Below, one piece after another: positions 61,006 to 64,000 of a stretch of 64,000 nt of DNA. Both the position numbers and the translations under genes were made by a program. The DNA is taken from positions 4,822,999 through 4,886,998 of the forward strand of contig CM030935.1 of assembly GCA_018136815.1 (NCBI GenBank), in the 5' to 3' direction. The notes under the pieces were generated by a model. The model was not told the DNA's origin. It saw only the letters and a program-made list of their open reading frames with translations, and did not search any database. The stretch is from Isochrysis galbana. Its lineage: Eukaryota; Haptophyta; Isochrysidales; Isochrysidaceae. Positions within the stretch are counted from its first letter, which is position 1, and every line of letters starts with the position of its first letter.

Positions 61006-64000
61006 ATGGGCAGCTCACCCCTCGCTTTCCTCGGCTCGCTCGCCTCGGCGGTCGAGCTGGACGCGCTCTGCCAAGGCAGGGCAGACGAGCACATCGAGTG
61101 GTGCATCCACGCGCTACGAGGATCAGGACAGCCGGCTGGCGCTCTGCGCAGAGCAATCGAGGCAGCGTTTGCTGCGGAGGTGTGCCGCGGCCGCTTGGAG
61201 GAGCCTCTCCCTCTCCTCCTGCTGCTTCGTACGGCACTCTGCCTCGCCAGCTCATTTCAGACGGCGGCGGAGGGCCACGCTACCCTCGGCCTCATGCTTG
61301 GCGCTGCGTGCGCCGCGCTCGACGCCAGCAAGCCGGGATACGCACGCAGCCTGCTCTGCAGGATGACGAGAGACCTTGCGCTCGCGCACGACGAGTTGCT
61401 CGCGCTCGCGGCGGGCGGGAGGGCGGAGCTGCTCGCCAGCACTGCCTTTGCCTACAGCTGCGAGCGCGCGCTTGCTGGCGCCGTCGGAGGTGCATCAGCA
61501 CCAGCGGAGCCGAGCGGCGCAGCGCACACGCACGCTGCCAGCTCTGAGCATAGCAGTCTCCAGTCGCCCCACGATATTTGCGCGCACTGGCGGCCGGAAG
61601 CGTGCCTGGCGCTCGAGCTGGTGGCGGGTCTGCCAACAGTGAAGTGTGCTGTGGGTGAAGGAGCGACAACGGGCAGAGAAGACCCATCGGCGTTCCAGCT
61701 TAGGGCTCTGCTGGACCTCGCCTTTTCGCACGCTGCGGCTCTCATGCACTGTGGATGTGCTTCCATCCGGCGGATGGCACTGCAGTCAGCACGTCAGATG
61801 CTGGGCGGCGAGCTTGGCGGTGAGGATGCGGGCAATGCTTCCTCAGGCGGCGGGACAGAGGATCTCGCCTGGAAAGTGGATGACCGGTGGAAGCCGTGCT
61901 CCAAGACGGACGCAGACTCACAGGGCGATTCGCTCTTTGGATGCGATTCCGACGCCACAGAGCCGGACGATGGACGTAGCGAGGATGCGGGACTCGACGT
62001 CTCCCGACAGGCCTGTCTCCGCTCAGCGATCCTGGTGGGCAGTGATTGCGAGGATGTTGAGGTGCGCATCCACTGCCTTAGTGCTGCAGTGGGCATGCGC
62101 TATCGACTCATCCACGACTCATCATGTGCACATCTTGTGCTCTGGCGTGCGATTGAACGGGCTCACGCGCAGCAAAGGTCGGGACAAGCAGGCGACGCAA
62201 GCCGCGAAAAGGGAGAGGAAACCGTCTCGCGCCCGAGATCACACGGCGAGCTGCAAGCACATTCAGTTTCCCTTGCAGGACGGCTCGTCATGCTGGTCGA
62301 GGGGGGCGGCACGGCCGCCACTTGGTCACCTCTCATTCGGCTGCATGCTGTGCTGCTTCAGGGGGGTATCGACGGCGTGCGCGCCTTGTGGCCGCAGTTG
62401 GGCGACTGGTGGACGGAGTGTGGCTGCTGGACCACGCCGGAGCGGGAGTTGCAAGAGTTGGGTGTGCCTGGCGATACGCCTCGGCGATGGCCATGGTTCT
62501 CACAACTCGTGCGCCAGGCGGTGCGTCACCCAAGCTCAAGGGTGCGTAGATGGGTGGCATGCAAACTTCTCGAGCGCATTGCGCGCACGCTGCCAGCACT
62601 TGATGATGAACGCGGGCGCGCGCGCATGCCGTTGCCACCGCCAGACTTTTTGCTCTCCAATTTGGTGCCGCTGCTCTCGAGCCCCGACTGTTACGGTCCA
62701 AAGACGCCCCGCTCTGGACAGGCCCGGCTCACTGACGCACTCGCACGGGCTCTGCCTTCGTACGTGTGTGCTCTCCGCGAGAGCGAAGGCATCGATGCTG
62801 CGGCGGCATTCGTCACCGGCATTGCGCGAGCGATTGCCGACTCCGCGCCGTTCGTCCCTGCCGTCGGCTTGCTGCGCGCACTGTCCTCCGTTGGTTCGCA
62901 GAGCTGCGTGAGGGGCGTGCTGTCCTCTGACGGCATCGGCCTTCTGCGGGCGGCCGGTGATCGGTTCTGCCAGAGCTCATCGGCCACTTTGCTGCTGGAA
63001 GAGGTGCGCGACTACACGCTCGCGACGCTTACTCAGCTCGCAACGCCCTCGGCCTCTTGTTTGTACGACGCCGTGCGCTTGGCGTGCGCTTCTCCACGCG
63101 CCTCGCTAGAGCGTGCAATGCCCGCGCTCGTCGAGTGGATCGTGTCTGAGCCGATGTGTGCAGGCTCGGGCTGGTCACCGGCGGTATGGCTGGAGAGGCA
63201 ACTCACCTACACGTTTGAGGAATATTTTGGCTACTGTACGCGCGTCGGCCGCGACGCCCTGGGCGCAATGGGCCGCGCGGAACTTAGCCGCGCTGTGGCA
63301 GACGCACAGACGGTGGCGTGGTGTGCGAGGCTCGGGATGAATGAGATCCTCCTCCCGCACGGCCACGAATTATGTGCGAAAGCGCTCCTTGAGCCTCTCT
63401 GTCAGCGACTTGCTCGCGCTCGGCGGCACGTCTACGCCCACCCTTTGGAGGCACCTAGAATGTTGTTCCTGCTTGCCGAGCTGCTCCCAGCGTGCGCCCA
63501 GATGCCGGCCGCAGCTCGGTCCATCTCCTTGTGTATAGATGCCCTCAAGTGGTTTGCGGTTGGGTTGAAGTGTGAGTTGTGCTCGGGCATAAGGATCTGC
63601 GAGTGCAACTCTTGCGCATCGCAGGTTGCAACGCATTTCAGGGTGGGCGCGCACTCGCTTGACCGAGAATGTATCGACGCCCGGGCAGCAATCTGCGCCT
63701 GTGGCGCAAGTACATGCCTGTATAGGCTCGATAGGATGTCGTGCTTTGCTTCGCTGGGGCCGGCGCTCCTCCGGCCGTGCATGTGTACTTGCGGCGGCAC
63801 TGGCCTCGGAGGCAACGATGAGAACCAGTGCTCCGATCTACCAGCACCGGCATCTCAAGGAGCGCCCGAGGTGCAGGTGGGCTGCCGTTCCGACTGCTGT
63901 AGCGACTCCGAGGCAAGTGAGGGTGATGCCGAGGTGTGTAGGCCTCGTGTGCAAGTGCGGCTAGGAGTGACATGCCGCGAGAAGCTCGCAGACGCCATCG
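61006..64000 (+). CDS. Large helical-repeat protein, partial (possibly TARBP1/TRM3-like)
   Basis: From ATG at 61006 the frame is open to the window end (about 998 codons, no stop), starting MGSSPLAFLGSLASAVELD. Composition is Ala/Leu/Arg-rich with many helical pairs: HPSSRVRRWVACKLLERIA, PPDFLLSNLVPLLSSPDCYG, then ARLTDALARALPSYVCAL. Phrases like 'hPss.VRrW' and 'eFll..lvplLs.p..Y' are typical of the ARM/HEAT-like N-terminal part of TARBP1/Trm3 (tRNA Gm18 methyltransferase), whose C-terminal SpoU domain would lie outside the window. That name is a suggestion only. Residues about 860-940 are Cys-rich (CELCSGIRICECNSC, CACGASTC), perhaps metal-binding. The start could be internal if an upstream exon exists. 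Confidence 0.6.
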   Translation, partial: MGSSPLAFLGSLASAVELDALCQGRADEHIEWCIHALRGSGQPAGALRRAIEAAFAAEVCRGRLEEPLPLLLLLRTALCLASSFQTAAEGHATLGLMLGAACAALDASKPGYARSLLCRMTRDLALAHDELLALAAGGRAELLASTAFAYSCERALAGAVGGASAPAEPSGAAHTHAASSEHSSLQSPHDICAHWRPEACLALELVAGLPTVKCAVGEGATTGREDPSAFQLRALLDLAFSHAAALMHCGCASIRRMALQSARQMLGGELGGEDAGNASSGGGTEDLAWKVDDRWKPCSKTDADSQGDSLFGCDSDATEPDDGRSEDAGLDVSRQACLRSAILVGSDCEDVEVRIHCLSAAVGMRYRLIHDSSCAHLVLWRAIERAHAQQRSGQAGDASREKGEETVSRPRSHGELQAHSVSLAGRLVMLVEGGGTAATWSPLIRLHAVLLQGGIDGVRALWPQLGDWWTECGCWTTPERELQELGVPGDTPRRWPWFSQLVRQAVRHPSSRVRRWVACKLLERIARTLPALDDERGRARMPLPPPDFLLSNLVPLLSSPDCYGPKTPRSGQARLTDALARALPSYVCALRESEGIDAAAAFVTGIARAIADSAPFVPAVGLLRALSSVGSQSCVRGVLSSDGIGLLRAAGDRFCQSSSATLLLEEVRDYTLATLTQLATPSASCLYDAVRLACASPRASLERAMPALVEWIVSEPMCAGSGWSPAVWLERQLTYTFEEYFGYCTRVGRDALGAMGRAELSRAVADAQTVAWCARLGMNEILLPHGHELCAKALLEPLCQRLARARRHVYAHPLEAPRMLFLLAELLPACAQMPAAARSISLCIDALKWFAVGLKCELCSGIRICECNSCASQVATHFRVGAHSLDRECIDARAAICACGASTCLYRLDRMSCFASLGPALLRPCMCTCGGTGLGGNDENQCSDLPAPASQGAPEVQVGCRSDCCSDSEASEGDAEVCRPRVQVRLGVTCREKLADAI

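Overview
The window is nuclear DNA of a GC-rich eukaryotic alga. Genes are split by short GT-AG introns, usually 50-350 nt, with one probable GC-AG intron. Two predicted proteins start with an ER signal peptide followed by a plastid-transit-like stretch, which points to a secondary plastid of red-algal origin. The very long CT/GA tracts and the gene content make me favour a haptophyte (Prymnesium/Chrysochromulina/Emiliania type). No marker gene here proves that, and all splice models were made by eye.

Layout. 1-1.2 kb holds remains of LINE-type retrotransposons. 2.6-6.8 kb (minus) is an eight-exon DNA topoisomerase 3. 7.19-7.37 kb is a MITE with an 8-bp target duplication. 10.2-14.4 kb (plus) is a five-exon gene joining a GT49 glycosyltransferase to two sulfotransferase-like domains. 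14.7-15.9 kb has a LINE-like 5' end lying head-on against a truncated DDE transposase. 16.0-17.7 kb is an ATP-grasp protein and 18.5-19.2 kb a histidine-phosphatase-like protein that has lost its catalytic histidines. 19.2-24 kb is mostly repeats, including a tandem array of perfect hairpins. 24.06-24.92 kb encodes a two-repeat, probably plastid-targeted protein. 25.5-27.4 kb is repeats again, including a cluster of the palindrome TACTCATGAGTA. 29.1-29.8 kb (minus) is an Abi-family (WAVE complex) protein.

31.1-43.3 kb is a nested transposon. A DNA element with long inverted arms has been split by a complete, young Ty3/Gypsy chromovirus at 32307-43169 (minus; 1333-bp LTRs with 2 differences, TSD GAGAC). 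Its gag ends in an in-frame UAG, followed directly by an open frame that carries a phage-type methyltransferase-like domain where the protease would be expected. A candidate 80-nt intron then joins that frame to RT-RNase H-integrase-chromodomain. This is the most unusual system I see here.

43.4-45.0 kb (minus) is a two-exon ParA/Soj-type ATPase. 45.3-48.7 kb holds MITEs and a 487-bp duplication. 48.85-50.65 kb is a LYR plus SirB1/transglutaminase-like protein interrupted by a 100-N gap. 51.7-53.75 kb is a 2-kb non-autonomous LTR element sharing its polypurine tract with the big retrotransposon. 55.0-56.3 kb (minus) is a plastid-targeted SAM methyltransferase. 58.2-58.66 kb (minus) is a 92-residue actobindin/beta-thymosin-like protein. 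58.7-60.1 kb is one of the longest CT/C satellites in the window. From 61.0 kb to the window end runs an uninterrupted frame of about 998 codons for a helical-repeat protein, possibly TARBP1/TRM3-like.

The host genes do not form one pathway. Themes are DNA topology (TOP3), actin control (Abi, actobindin-like), Golgi-type sulfated glycan synthesis (GT49-sulfotransferase), and plastid proteins. Roughly half of the window is transposon or simple sequence.
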